DNA from: Microvirga ossetica
GTDB taxonomy: Bacteria > Pseudomonadota > Alphaproteobacteria > Rhizobiales > Beijerinckiaceae
Direction of reading: 5' to 3'
NCBI RefSeq assembly: GCF_002741015.1
Contig: NZ_CP016618.1
Location: 620,001-684,000 of the forward strand
Length of the DNA stretch: 64,000 bases
The translations under genes were made by a program, and so were the position numbers. The notes beneath the pieces were generated by a model that searched no databases, was not told where the DNA came from, and was given only the letters and a program-made list of their open reading frames with translations. Positions 47,785 to 56,826 of this stretch are shown here, one piece after another; within the stretch, counting starts at the first letter, position 1, and each line of letters opens with the position of its first letter.

Positions 47785-48406
47785 AGTTGCGTTCCGGTCA
47801 CCTCTGGTCCACAACGCCATCGGCAGCAGCATGCTGGGGCGCATTGCCGTGGTCTATCTGGAATGGGCAGGTCCCACGATTCAGTACGTTACGGTCCCAT
47901 GGACTCAGATCAGAGGCTCCGAGGGCGCTCTCAGCTTTGCTACCGGCTCGCGCAGGCTCCCATCAGACGCCGTCCCCCGTACCTCCATTTCATGGGCGAT
48001 CGACGTCAGCATGAAGCTTCTTAGCGAGAGCAATGTTGAGGCGGTGCGGCGGGTGATCGACATCTCGGGTGATGGCGTCAACAATCTCGGCCGATCAATC
48101 ACTCAGGCGCGAGAAGAAGCATTGGCTCAGGGCGTCGTCATAAACGGTCTTCCCCTTATCCTCAAACGACCGACAGACTCCTGGGATTCCGAGAACCTTG
48201 ATGACTACTACCGTGACTGTGTCATCGGAGGCCTTGGCGCATTCATGCTCTCGGTGAGAGAGCGCCATCAGTTCGCCGAGGCGATCAAGACCAAGATCAT
48301 TGGCGAGATTGCTGGCGCGGCTCCCGAGGCTCTGATTGTGACGACCCAGGCGCAGTCAGAGCGCAGGCGTAACTGCGAGATGGGAGCCAACTCCTGGGCG
48401 AACTGA
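47785..48406 (+). pseudogene. DUF1194 (VWA-like) protein, N-terminus removed by IS
   Basis: About 207 codons from the IS end, with LGRIAVVYLEWAG, VRRVIDISGDGVNNLG and YYRDCVIGGLGAF, typical of the DUF1194 exported von Willebrand-type proteins. The signal peptide and metal-site N-terminus are missing, since the IS5-type copy 2 ends exactly at the break. The stop at 48406 is probably native. Confidence 0.8.
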
Positions 48407-48416
48407 TGCTAATCCG

Positions 48417-48550
48417 GGGAGCATAAGAATTGATGGGGCAGTGGGTGACACTCTGGTTCAGATAGCTGCCCATTCCGCCTGATCGGGTGACACTTAAGAA
48501 AGGTGCGGCACCGTGGGCAACAGGGATGCCCCACAGATCCTTATGCTCCC
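48417..48550. repeat. MITE-like inverted-repeat unit, 134 bp
   Basis: Ends are imperfect inverted repeats of about 24 bases: GGGAGCATAAGAATT on the left and, complemented, GGGAGCATAAGGATC on the right, each followed by a GGGGCA block. The interior has two GGGTGACACT units about 40 bases apart. No coding frame. It could be a miniature element or the fused ends of a lost IS. Confidence 0.5.
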
Positions 48551-48663
48551 GTGGATGTCGGCTCAATTTCGCGAGAAACTTTTACGGAACAGATGCAGCG
48601 CTGTAGGCGCTGATCCACGTGAGAGCGCGATAATCTGGCTGTCGAGATGCAGAGGAGGGATAC

Positions 48664-48912
48664 ATGCCTGACTTCAAGCAATTGGCTGAGGGCCAAAAAC
48701 CCGCAGATGCGGAGAGATGTATTCTCATCGAGGTCATTCACGAACCAGCCATCGGAAAGCAATACACTGTGACTGGAAGAGGCATTGAGCCGAACGACCA
48801 GATGCAAAACAATCAAACATATGCCACGCTGGAGAAGGCGCGCGAACAGGCCCTGCACTGGGCTAACGCAGTAGACGTGCCAATCATCTATCTGAGCAGC
48901 GAAATTACATAG
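48664..48912 (+). CDS. Small conserved-looking hypothetical protein, 82 aa
   Basis: Well-formed short gene with GAGGAGGG eight bases before the ATG. The sequence (MPDFKQLAEGQKPADAERC at the start, YATLEKAREQALHWANAV near the end) looks folded, alpha/beta. No family recognised. It lies between a DUF1194 remnant and a DUF6894 remnant. Confidence 0.65.
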   Translation: MPDFKQLAEGQKPADAERCILIEVIHEPAIGKQYTVTGRGIEPNDQMQNNQTYATLEKAREQALHWANAVDVPIIYLSSEIT

Positions 48913-49002
48913 GCGAAGTCATAACTTCGCAGAAGCCATTTCTGAAACAGGAAGCAAGCCCCCCGGCGTTAAAGGCCATTGTCCTCAAACGCCGCTGCGG
49001 CC

Positions 49003-49267
49003 GTGCCTCGCTTTTTCTTCGACCTTCATGATGGTGAGGACTTCCCGCCGGACCTTCAAGTGTGAAACGAGAGGGCTTTGAGGCGGCCAAGGAAGAGGCC
49101 AAAAAAGCCCTCTGCGACATCATATGGGATGAAATGCCGGTGGGGAACGGCGCGACTTTACCGCCGATGTCGAGAGCATGGCCGGCGAGATAGTCTGGCG
49201 GGTCACGCTTTCTCTGGTCGTGGAAAGCCCATCAAGGGGCCAGCGAGCGATAAGAGCTTCGCTATGA
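49003..49267 (+). pseudogene. DUF6894-family gene with two frameshifts
   Basis: Three frames in succession read PRFFFDLHDGEDF, then GFEAAKEEAKKALCDIIW, then RRDFTADVESMAGEIVWRV and a C-terminus to 49267. Together they make one DUF6894 protein, a small family very common in Methylobacteriaceae and Bradyrhizobiaceae. A stop after LQV ends the first frame. The end overlaps the next ATG in ATGA, as in a working operon. Start is GTG. Confidence 0.65.
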
Positions 49268-49473
49268 GAGCCACGGGCCTGCAAATCAGACTGGCGCACT
49301 TAAGCGCCTGGAGAGACGTGCTGCTCCCAATAGTTGAGGTTGAGGAGGCGTACTACTACGCGGTGGAGGAGCGCCGCAATGCGGCGGTTAGGCTAGCCGA
49401 GTTGTATCAGTATGCTCTCACGGTCTGTGGGCTGGACCCATGGGGGTCCAGGAACTGCTGCGCTGGCAATTAG
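49264..49473 (+). CDS. Small hypothetical protein coupled to the DUF6894 remnant, 69 aa
   Basis: ATG overlaps the restored stop of the DUF6894 gene (ATGA). The product is helical (VEEAYYYAVEERRNAAVRLA), with no recognised family. The coupling supports the start, but the upstream gene is broken, so expression is doubtful. Confidence 0.5.
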   Translation: MRATGLQIRLAHLSAWRDVLLPIVEVEEAYYYAVEERRNAAVRLAELYQYALTVCGLDPWGSRNCCAGN

Positions 49474-49509
49474 CCGACCCACGCGGTGGTCCGATTGAGT
49501 GGTTCCAGA

Positions 49510-50817
49510 TCAAGCTGCGACCGAGGGCTCGGCGGATGTCGTGTCGCCAATTCTGCGAGCACTTTCGCGCTGTTGTTGGGCCATCGGCTCGTGGTACGCG
49601 TGTGGCGGAACGACCGGTACGCGGAGGCAGATGCTCTGCGCCGGCAGGATTTCACACCAATCCTTGATCATCTGCTTGTAGGCCCGCCCCACCGCTCTGA
49701 TGTTGCGGTCGAGATCGTAGAGGCCGAGCGGATTGACGGTACCCTGCTCCTCGCGAAGACCGACATCCCAATCAACTTGATCGGTCAGGGAGTACCAGGT
49801 GAAGCCGACGATCGGGACGCCAAGGTTTCGGACCCGCAGGACGTTGGCCCATTCCTTCCAGAGCCACTTGACGGCCTCATTCCCGAGTGGGCCTTCGATC
49901 AAATTGGTCTCGGTGTGCATGACCGGAAGCCGATAGCGGTCGTAATACTGCTGCGTGATCTCGTCATAACCGAACACCTCGCCGGAGGCCGAGGTGCCTC
50001 CATCGGCAGCCACGAGGTGCTCATTCGTCACATAATAGTCGTTGCCCATGATGCAGTGCCGCTTCAGGTTTCTGTCCATGAAGAAGTAATACTCGTCACG
50101 AGACATGCCATTATCGAGAAGGTAGAAGAGCATGTCCGAATCAACGCGGCGACCGTAGTTGAGGTCGAGCGATAGAAAGCGCCGTGCGTTGAGGAACTCG
50201 GCAACCCTGATCGCCGCTGGGCATTCGGGATGAAAGTGCTCGGAAGACTCGCTCTGAATGAAGATCGCGTCGGGGCGAACCACAAGGATCTCAGCCATCG
50301 CGAGAACATTTGCCTTAACGATGTGCTTCAGCGCCGTGACGAACGCCTGATCGCTCGAGAGCTGTTCGTTCCACCAGCCGTAGGCGGCCGAGAAGGTCGC
50401 GCAGATGAACATCTCGTTGACCGGCGTGTAGAGCTGCACCCACGGGAACCGCTCTGCGAAGGCCCGCGCGTATCCTGCGAACAGCTCGGGGAAATCAGGG
50501 TTCTGGAAGTTGCCGACCCAGTCCGGTACGCCGAAATGGCAGAGATCGACGATGGGTATGATGTTTCGCGTGCGAATTTCCCCGAACGTTTCATCGGCGA
50601 AACTCCAGTCATATCGGCCCTCGCCGAGCCAGGTTCGGTGGATCGGGGGACCGTAGCGCAGGCAGCGGATGTTGAGATCGTCCAGCAGATCGAAGTCGGT
50701 GCGCCAGTGTTTGTAATGGCAGCACTTCTCCATTTCGTCGACACGTGTGCGGCCGTTATTGATGGTGGGATAGCTGTTCTCGATCCCGGTCGCGAACATG
50801 AAAAGCGGAGCCGTCAT
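49510..50817 (-). CDS. Glycoside hydrolase family 1-like protein
   Basis: A 435-residue TIM-barrel hydrolase. The acid/base Glu lies in YTPVNEMF, a GH1 TxNE variant, and the nucleophile Glu in VMHTETNL, a variant of TENG. The region CLRYGPPIHRTWLGEGRYDW matches the GH1 substrate-site N-terminal block. The catalytic pair is present, so it may be active on a beta-glycoside; the specificity is unknown. Start chosen at 50817 with GAGGGA upstream; the open frame continues upstream without similarity. Confidence 0.8.
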   Translation of the reverse strand: MTAPLFMFATGIENSYPTINNGRTRVDEMEKCCHYKHWRTDFDLLDDLNIRCLRYGPPIHRTWLGEGRYDWSFADETFGEIRTRNIIPIVDLCHFGVPDWVGNFQNPDFPELFAGYARAFAERFPWVQLYTPVNEMFICATFSAAYGWWNEQLSSDQAFVTALKHIVKANVLAMAEILVVRPDAIFIQSESSEHFHPECPAAIRVAEFLNARRFLSLDLNYGRRVDSDMLFYLLDNGMSRDEYYFFMDRNLKRHCIMGNDYYVTNEHLVAADGGTSASGEVFGYDEITQQYYDRYRLPVMHTETNLIEGPLGNEAVKWLWKEWANVLRVRNLGVPIVGFTWYSLTDQVDWDVGLREEQGTVNPLGLYDLDRNIRAVGRAYKQMIKDWCEILPAQSICLRVPVVPPHAYHEPMAQQQRESARRIGDTTSAEPSVAA

Positions 50818-51252
50818 CGCAAGTCCCTCAGCAGGAGCAGCGACCCTTGCCAGAACGGTCGCGACAAGCTTGACGATTTCGCGATCGTTGAGCCCGCGCC
50901 GATCCCTCAAGATGCCGGCGATCTGCTCCGTGTTTCGAACGCCCCCACCGCGTCGCGCAAGTGCCTGCCTCGACAACGCTACCGTGGCACATAGGTTCGC
51001 AGCAAAGCGCTGCCGACATGAGGAGTGGCAAGTCCGTCGTCGTCTCATGTCCAAGCTGATTGGCTTCGTGCTGATTTCCTGCACGCCCACAAGCAAGGTA
51101 AGCTCGGCTTAGTTTGCCGTATGCCGCACCGCCAAGGAGAACCTGTCCACAAGGGTTAGTCCTTCTGCGGGTCTACCTGACCGTGGGCCAGAAGAGCAGG
51201 ATCGCCGCCCGGTCAGCATCGGGCCGTGAGGATACCAGCGGGAGGGCCTCCG
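50818..51252. other. Divergent intergenic region, no gene seen
   Basis: Lies between the GH1-like gene (leftward) and the coiled-coil gene (rightward). Upstream in-frame extensions of both run into it but lack protein-like composition. No repeat or strong hairpin noticed. Confidence 0.4.
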
Positions 51253-51783
51253 ATGGCACGTTCCCAACCCAAACAGATCCTGCTCTCTGCCGGCTATGCC
51301 GTTGTGACGGCCGTCGGCCTTAGCATCGTCTCGATCACCGGCGCTGTTGGGTCTCCCGAAGACGAGATCGCCCGGCTCAACCGCGTGCGCGGCAACCTGT
51401 TCGAGGAACTCGTGAGGACGCGTGCGGAGGCGGCTACGGCCCGTTCCGAGCTGGACGCCGCCCGCAAGGCGCGCGATGCGGCCGAGGCCGAAGTCATGCG
51501 CCTGAAGCAGGAGGCAGCCAGCGCCAACCCCGCGAACCCTGTGCCAAGCGCCGCGACGAAAGCCCCGCCGCAGCAACACCCCGCGACCACAGCATCACCC
51601 GCGGCTCGTCGCGAGAGCGTGCGCCCTGCGCCACCAGCGGCGACCGGCTCAGTGCGGAGAACAGCGACAGCGGCTGCGCAGCAACGTGTTGTGCGGACCA
51701 ACCAGGCTTCGCGCCAGTCAGCGGCACCGGTCGCACGTGTGCAAGAGCTGCCTAGCGTGCTGCGGCTGCAAGATCCGCGATAG
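51253..51783 (+). CDS. Membrane-anchored coiled-coil hypothetical protein, 176 aa
   Basis: GGAGGG precedes the ATG. An N-terminal hydrophobic segment (LLSAGYAVVTAVGLSIVS) is followed by a coiled coil (about 35-90, EDEIARLNRVRGNLFEELVR) and an Ala/Pro-rich tail. It looks like a periplasmic stalk protein. The 3' end overlaps the convergent next gene by 32 bases. No family recognised. Confidence 0.6.
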   Translation: MARSQPKQILLSAGYAVVTAVGLSIVSITGAVGSPEDEIARLNRVRGNLFEELVRTRAEAATARSELDAARKARDAAEAEVMRLKQEAASANPANPVPSAATKAPPQQHPATTASPAARRESVRPAPPAATGSVRRTATAAAQQRVVRTNQASRQSAAPVARVQELPSVLRLQDPR

Positions 51784-52117
51784 TCGCCTGCCCGCGCCGG
51801 TCAACCCGGCATTCGATGACGCCCTGGCGGGCTTCGCGCCCGCCCGGGCGGGAGTAGACAATCCCAACCTCCACCGGTGCCCGCAGACCGCTTCGGGTGC
51901 GGCGTATTTCGCCGGCGCTGGTCGCATCCACGCGCGTCACCTGCGCGCTCATCTCGCTTGCGTGGGTGCTGGCTGCCGCAATGGCGGCCTGCCGACAGGT
52001 TTCGACGACCTCATTGGGTGTCCCGGGACGATACTGGAGTTTCGGGATGATGGCCCGTTCGGCCGCGTAGCCTCCGGCCATCCCAGCGGCGCCAAGGAGA
52101 AGAATAACCCACAGCAT
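51752..52117 (-). CDS. Small membrane-anchored hypothetical protein, 121 aa
   Basis: The likely start at 52117 (MLWVILLLGAAGMAGGYAAE) gives an N-terminal membrane helix or signal; an in-frame start at 52210 would place 31 polar residues ahead. The rest is soluble, with VEVGIVYSRPGGREARQGVI. No family recognised. It converges on the coiled-coil gene. Confidence 0.55.
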   Translation of the reverse strand: MLWVILLLGAAGMAGGYAAERAIIPKLQYRPGTPNEVVETCRQAAIAAASTHASEMSAQVTRVDATSAGEIRRTRSGLRAPVEVGIVYSRPGGREARQGVIECRVDRRGQATIADLAAAAR

Positions 52118-52288
52118 ATCTGTCCACCAAGACGACCCGATCAGCAGAAAGATCAGGCGTTCATAACGACTGTATTCACAAGGCCTGATCTTGGCTGCTG
52201 GTTCCGTCATCCTTGAGGATCAGAGCGACGCCATCGCTGCACGGACGGGGTGCCTCTCACGGGCGATTGCCGAGCCGCCGCATCGAAC

Positions 52289-53101
52289 GGCTCCGTTGCA
52301 GTAACATAGAGAGGGCATGACGAACCAGCCCGCACGCATTCTTCAAGCAGTAAGACCGAAGATCTGGTTGATGAGACGGACTTCGCCTGCCACTCCTGGT
52401 TGTTGCAGAATGCAATGCCCACGGCGGATCATTCGCATCACCTCAAAGCCTTTGATGGTGGCATAGCCTGTTTTCATGCTCTGGAAGCCGCGGGTCGGCC
52501 GGATCACACGCTTGAGCGCTCCATGATCCGCCTCGATGATGTTGTTCAAGTATTTCGATGTCCGATGCACGACCTCTTTGGGCAGCAGTCCTTCGGTCTG
52601 CAGGCGCCGGAAGGCTTTGGGATAGGACGCCAGCTTGTCAGTCGTGATCGACTCAGGAGGATAGTCGCTCATCGTCTTTAGAGCTTTGCGCAGGAAGCGG
52701 TAAGCCGCTCGGGTGTTGCGGCGATCCGACAGCATGAAGTCGATCAGCTGTCCGTGCTTGTCGACAGCCCTGAACAGGTACTTCCATCTTCCGCCGACCC
52801 GCACGTAGTTCTCATCCATCCGCCAGGATCCCGACCGGGAGCCCTGATATCGGCGCACCCGCTTCTCGATCTCCGGGGCATAGCGTTGCACCCAGCGAAA
52901 AATCGTGGATGGGTCAACGTTGACACCGCGCTCCTGCATCATTTCGGCCAGATCGCGATAGCTGATCGCGTACTTGCAGTACCAGCGCACGCACAGCAGG
53001 ATGATCTCGACCGGAAAACGACGGCGCTTGAACAGAGACAACAGGACGGCTCCTCATATAGCCGCCCACCGTTACACTGCCAAGGTTAATGCAATGGAGC
53101 C
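52289..53101 (-). mobile_element. IS6-family insertion sequence, 813 bp
   Basis: Terminal repeats GGCTCCGTTGCAGTAAC (left) and, complemented, GGCTCCATTGCATTAAC (right). The size is right for IS6/IS26. No 8-base direct repeats are visible, so it may have arisen by cointegrate or have lost a flank. Confidence 0.9.
52343..53041 (-). CDS. IS6-family transposase
   Basis: A 232-residue DDE transposase with an N-terminal helix-turn-helix (LLCVRWYCKYAISYRDLAEM), the catalytic Asp in WRMDENYVRVGG, the second in SITTDKLASYP and the Glu in NNIIEADHGALKR. The frame is intact and of normal length. A truncated relative is at 55088-55254. Confidence 0.94.
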   Translation of the reverse strand: MSLFKRRRFPVEIILLCVRWYCKYAISYRDLAEMMQERGVNVDPSTIFRWVQRYAPEIEKRVRRYQGSRSGSWRMDENYVRVGGRWKYLFRAVDKHGQLIDFMLSDRRNTRAAYRFLRKALKTMSDYPPESITTDKLASYPKAFRRLQTEGLLPKEVVHRTSKYLNNIIEADHGALKRVIRPTRGFQSMKTGYATIKGFEVMRMIRRGHCILQQPGVAGEVRLINQIFGLTA

Positions 53102-53313
53102 ATCCGTAGATCTGTTCCATGGCAATGTGTCGATCGGCAGCGAGTGTTCCTCATATGGACAGGACGACTGTTGGCTCGGCTTGATCGCTCTAGCTGTCAG
53201 AGACGGACACAACCCCAGACAAGCACACGTTTGTGATGCGCCAGGGCCCGTCAAGCCGGAACAGAGTCGTTCGCATCTGCTTTTCGAAAGCGGACCTGCC
53301 CGGGAGATTTCGC

Positions 53314-54654
53314 ATGCGCAGCACTCCGCTTTCTGCCGTCTTGCTCCTGATTGTGTCGGCCTCAGCCCTTGCTCAGGTCCAGACCATGAGTCCCGGCTCC
53401 GATCAAGCCATCGGCCAACGCTTCGAGATCAAGGCGGATCAGCTCCCGAAGCCCTTTGAGGGCCCAATTGTCCGCAATTCTCCTCTGATCCTGGACCGGG
53501 AGAATAAAACACCTGTTGTACCAGACGCCTTCGAGGTGTCGCTCTTTGCTGACAAGCTCGACAACCCGCGTCAGGCCCTCGTGCTCCCCAACGGCGATCT
53601 TGCCGTTGTGAGCCAGGGGTCCGGCACCATTTTCATTCTGCGCGATGCCGACCAGAATGGACGCGCCGAATGGATCGAGCGCTTTGCGGCCGGGTTCAAC
53701 AAGCCCAACGGTATAGCTCATCGAAGGGGTGAGTTGCTGGTTGCCGACCAAGAGGGCATCTGGAGCTTGACTTACCAGGATGGGGCCATTCGCAGCCAAG
53801 GATCGCAACCACGCCGTGCGGCTGATGTGCCACCGGAACAGCGCAAGCCCAATCCGGTCATGGATGGCCAGAAACTCATCACCGCCCGTGGCGTGTTCGG
53901 GGTTGTTCAGGGGCACGCCAACCGGGATCTCGAGATCGGCCCGAACGGCCAGCTTTATGCCGGCGTCGGCTCAGCCGGCAATCTGGGTGTCGAGCCTGAG
54001 CCCAAGGCGACGATCCAGAGGTTCTCGGCGGACGGCAAGGAGCAGACGACGATCGCATCGGGTGTGCGCAATCCGGTGGGCTTGGCCTTCCATCCCGAGA
54101 CCGGAGAGCTCTGGGCCACAGTGCAGGAGCGCGACGGCTTCGGCGATGAGCTGGTGCCGGATTACCTGATCCGGGTCCAGGAGGGGGGCTTCTACGGTTG
54201 GCCCTACGCTTACACGGGCAATCATCCTCAGCCCGGCTTTGCCGCCATGGCGCCCGACAAGGTCTCAGCCTCGATCGCTCCTGATCTGCTGTTCGAGGGG
54301 CATTCTGCGGCCATGGACTTCGTGTTCCTGACCGGCGAGCGGGTGCCGCCAGACTACCGGGGCGATGCCATCATTGCGCTCAAGGGATCGTGGAACCGCT
54401 CCAAGCCCACGGGCTACAAGGTGGTGCGGGTGAAGTTTGAGCAGGGCCGCCCGGTCGGCTGGTACGACAACTTCATGACCGGCTTCTGGACAGAAGGAGA
54501 CGATCGCGCCCTGGTGTGGGGCCGCCCGGCCGATGTGGCCCTTGCACCCGACGGCACCCTGTTTGTGGTGGATGACACGGGCGGATCAATCTGGCGCGTG
54601 ATCCCCAAGGCGGATCAAGCGGCCACTGGATCGATCAAGCCAGAACGCCCCTGA
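53314..54654 (+). CDS. Sorbosone dehydrogenase-like PQQ beta-propeller protein, exported
   Basis: A 446-residue exported protein with a signal peptide (MRSTPLSAVLLLIVSASALA, cut near AQ). It has beta-propeller repeats of the soluble glucose/L-sorbosone dehydrogenase type, such as GLAFHPETGELWATVQERD, GGFYGWPYAY and DVALAPDGTLFVVDD. Such enzymes oxidise sugars or aldoses with PQQ in the periplasm. GGGAGA precedes the chosen ATG; the frame is open 27 codons further without signal-peptide character. The segment around 53800 (SQGSQPRRAADVPP) is atypical and may hide a local frame slip. Confidence 0.85.
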   Translation: MRSTPLSAVLLLIVSASALAQVQTMSPGSDQAIGQRFEIKADQLPKPFEGPIVRNSPLILDRENKTPVVPDAFEVSLFADKLDNPRQALVLPNGDLAVVSQGSGTIFILRDADQNGRAEWIERFAAGFNKPNGIAHRRGELLVADQEGIWSLTYQDGAIRSQGSQPRRAADVPPEQRKPNPVMDGQKLITARGVFGVVQGHANRDLEIGPNGQLYAGVGSAGNLGVEPEPKATIQRFSADGKEQTTIASGVRNPVGLAFHPETGELWATVQERDGFGDELVPDYLIRVQEGGFYGWPYAYTGNHPQPGFAAMAPDKVSASIAPDLLFEGHSAAMDFVFLTGERVPPDYRGDAIIALKGSWNRSKPTGYKVVRVKFEQGRPVGWYDNFMTGFWTEGDDRALVWGRPADVALAPDGTLFVVDDTGGSIWRVIPKADQAATGSIKPERP

Positions 54655-54799
54655 CGAGCAATCCAGCAGGACGAACAATCTAACCTTGGGGGCGGGAAGC
54701 CGTAACCTACGGTGCAGACGGTTCGTGATCTCAGCCAGATGCGGTATTCTCATGAGCCGTCGTTGGGAGCATTGGCTGGTTCAGGAGCTGTGCAATGAG

Positions 54800-55087
54800 C
54801 AGCGTCCTGATCGCCAGGGCAGAGTAATGCGGCTGACCACCGGGCGTTTGGCGGGGTTCGGCGCGCCGGACGGCAATCGCCTCCTCTGAGGACCAGACCG
54901 TGAGGATTCCGCGCTGGCGCAGGGCCGCGTCATACCCCGCCCAATTCGTGATCCAGTGCCGCTGCTCCAGAATGCGGTGACGGCGAGGAGCATTGGCTTT
55001 GAACGGCACGGCGGATCTTGGCTCAGACGGCGAACAGGCCTCTGCGCTAACCAGCTCCGGTTACCAACTTGCTCATCCGTGCAACAG
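54800..55087 (-). pseudogene. IS5-type transposase N-terminal fragment, copy 3
   Basis: Starts MPFKANAPRRHRILEQRHW from ATG 55009 and follows copy 1 to QPHYSALAIRT before losing similarity. The right end TGCAACA joins an IS6 fragment directly. It gives the undamaged form of the segment where copy 1 lost two bases. Confidence 0.75.
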
Positions 55088-55254
55088 GAGGCCATCTCCG
55101 CCAGGTCGCGATAGCTGATGCCGTACTTGCAGTACCAGCGGAGGCACAGCAGGATGATCTCGACCGGAACGCGGCAGCGCTTGAGAAGCGACATAGAAGC
55201 GGCTCCTTGACAATCCGCCCCGCATTATACGGCCGGGTTTAATGCAACGGTGCC
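55088..55254 (-). pseudogene. IS6-family end and transposase N-terminal fragment
   Basis: Reads MSLLKRCRVPVEIILLCLRW then CKYGISYRDLAEM from 55194, with the IS6 terminus (complement GGCACCGTTGCATTAAAC) at 55254. It is cut at 55087 by the IS5-type fragment. Confidence 0.8.
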
Positions 55255-55343
55255 TTTCTGAGAGCGTTGTAAATGGTTTTGCCACACGAAGACAGATGCT
55301 TCCGGCAGCCCATAATCACAATGAGGAAACGATAGGAATTCCC

Positions 55344-56520
55344 ATGAACCAACCGCAGCGCCGCAATCGCCCTCACGGGCTAGCCACTCGTGCAATCCAT
55401 CTGGGTTACGATCCCCAGACCGAGCAGGGTGCTCTCACGCCGCCCATCTATATGACCTCGACCTACGCATTTGAATCCGCTGAAGCTGGGGCTGAAATGT
55501 TCAAGGGTGAGCGACCTGGCTATATTTACGGCCGCACGCGCAATCCAACCCAAACCATCCTTGAGGAGCGAATGGCCAGTCTCGAAGGCGCCGAGGCAGG
55601 CATGACCACAGGCTCAGGTATGGCCGCCATATCAAGCGTCATGTTGACCCTATTGGACAATGGCGACGAGGTCGTTGTTGATCACACGCTTTATGGAAAC
55701 ACCTTCGCTTACTTTACCCAAGCCCTGCCACGCTTCGGGATCAAGGTGTGTGTTGCGGATTTCACAACGCCCGAAGCATTGCAGGCTGCACTAACAGGCA
55801 GAACAAAGGCGATATTCTTCGAGACACCCGCTAACCCGAACCTTCGTGTCATAGACATTGCTGAGATTGCCAAGATTGGCCACAGCGTTGACGCTACAGT
55901 GGTCGTTGACAATACCTTCGCGACCCCTGTTTTGCAGCGGCCTATCGAGCTCGGTGCAGATACTGTTATCCATTCCGCGACCAAGTATCTCGGAGGTCAT
56001 GGAGACCTGATCGGCGGTGTAGTCGTTAGTACGAAGGAAATGATCGCGCGCGTACGTTCAACGGGTCTGCGTTGGATTACCGGCGCTACGCTGTCACCGT
56101 TTAACTGCTTTCTTTCTGCGCATGGAGCGCCACTCGGATTCGGCTCTCCAAATTGCCAAGCGGCTCGAAGGTCATGGCAAGGTAGCGACCGTCTCCTACC
56201 CTGGTCTTGAATCGTTTCCGCAATATGATCTCGCGCGACAGCAAATGTCTAAGTCTGGCGGACTAATCGCATTCGAACTCGACGGCGGGATGGAACTAGG
56301 TTTAGCGTTCATGAACAAGTTGCGGCTGGTCATCCGAGCCGTCAGTCTCGGTGATTGCGAGACCTTGGTTCAGCACCCCGCGAGCATGACCCATGCCATC
56401 TATAGCCCCGAGGACCGCGCTAAACACGGGATCAGCGATGGGCTACTGCGGCTGTCGGTTGGTCTGGAGACTGTCGAGGATCTTCTCGATGATGTCGAGC
56501 AGGCGCTCGACTCCCTCTGA
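55344..56520 (+). pseudogene. Methionine gamma-lyase-type gene broken by a small deletion
   Basis: A PLP enzyme of the cystathionine/methionine gamma-lyase family. The first frame runs from MNQPQRRNRPHGLATRAIHL through YGRTRNPT and the PLP lysine block IHSATKYLGGHGD to SPFNCFL near 56120. The second frame resumes with LRMERHSDSALQIAKRL and runs to 56520. About 9-10 residues (expected LMRGLKTLE-type helix) are missing at the junction, so this is a deletion rather than a one-base error. Lower GC than its neighbours. Active protein is unlikely. Confidence 0.85.
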
Positions 56521-56826
56521 TGTTTTAAGGGTTCTTCTCTATTCGGCGGTTTGAGGTCAAGCGCTTTCAGGCCTTCGACATTCCCGATGTTTGACGTCAC
56601 TCGCGGGTCCTTGCTTCACTTCGGGATCAGCTCTCGGGCTCTCCCAGTATGGGATCAGAAGAATGAGGCAGCCCAATCTGTCGCGCGTTCTGATCGCGCC
56701 AGGCGCGACCGACACAAGAACCCTAGCGAACTCACCTCATCCATCGTCCCGCAAGGGACATCTCTCCACCGGCTGGCGGACCTCGGTTATCCTTCTGTTC
56801 TTGTGACAGGCTGTTCTGGTGAGTGA
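56521..56826. other. Gap before IS110-family element, no gene seen
   Basis: No recognisable gene. Part of it, towards 56826, is presumably the non-coding end of the IS110-family element whose transposase ends at 56827. Confidence 0.4.
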
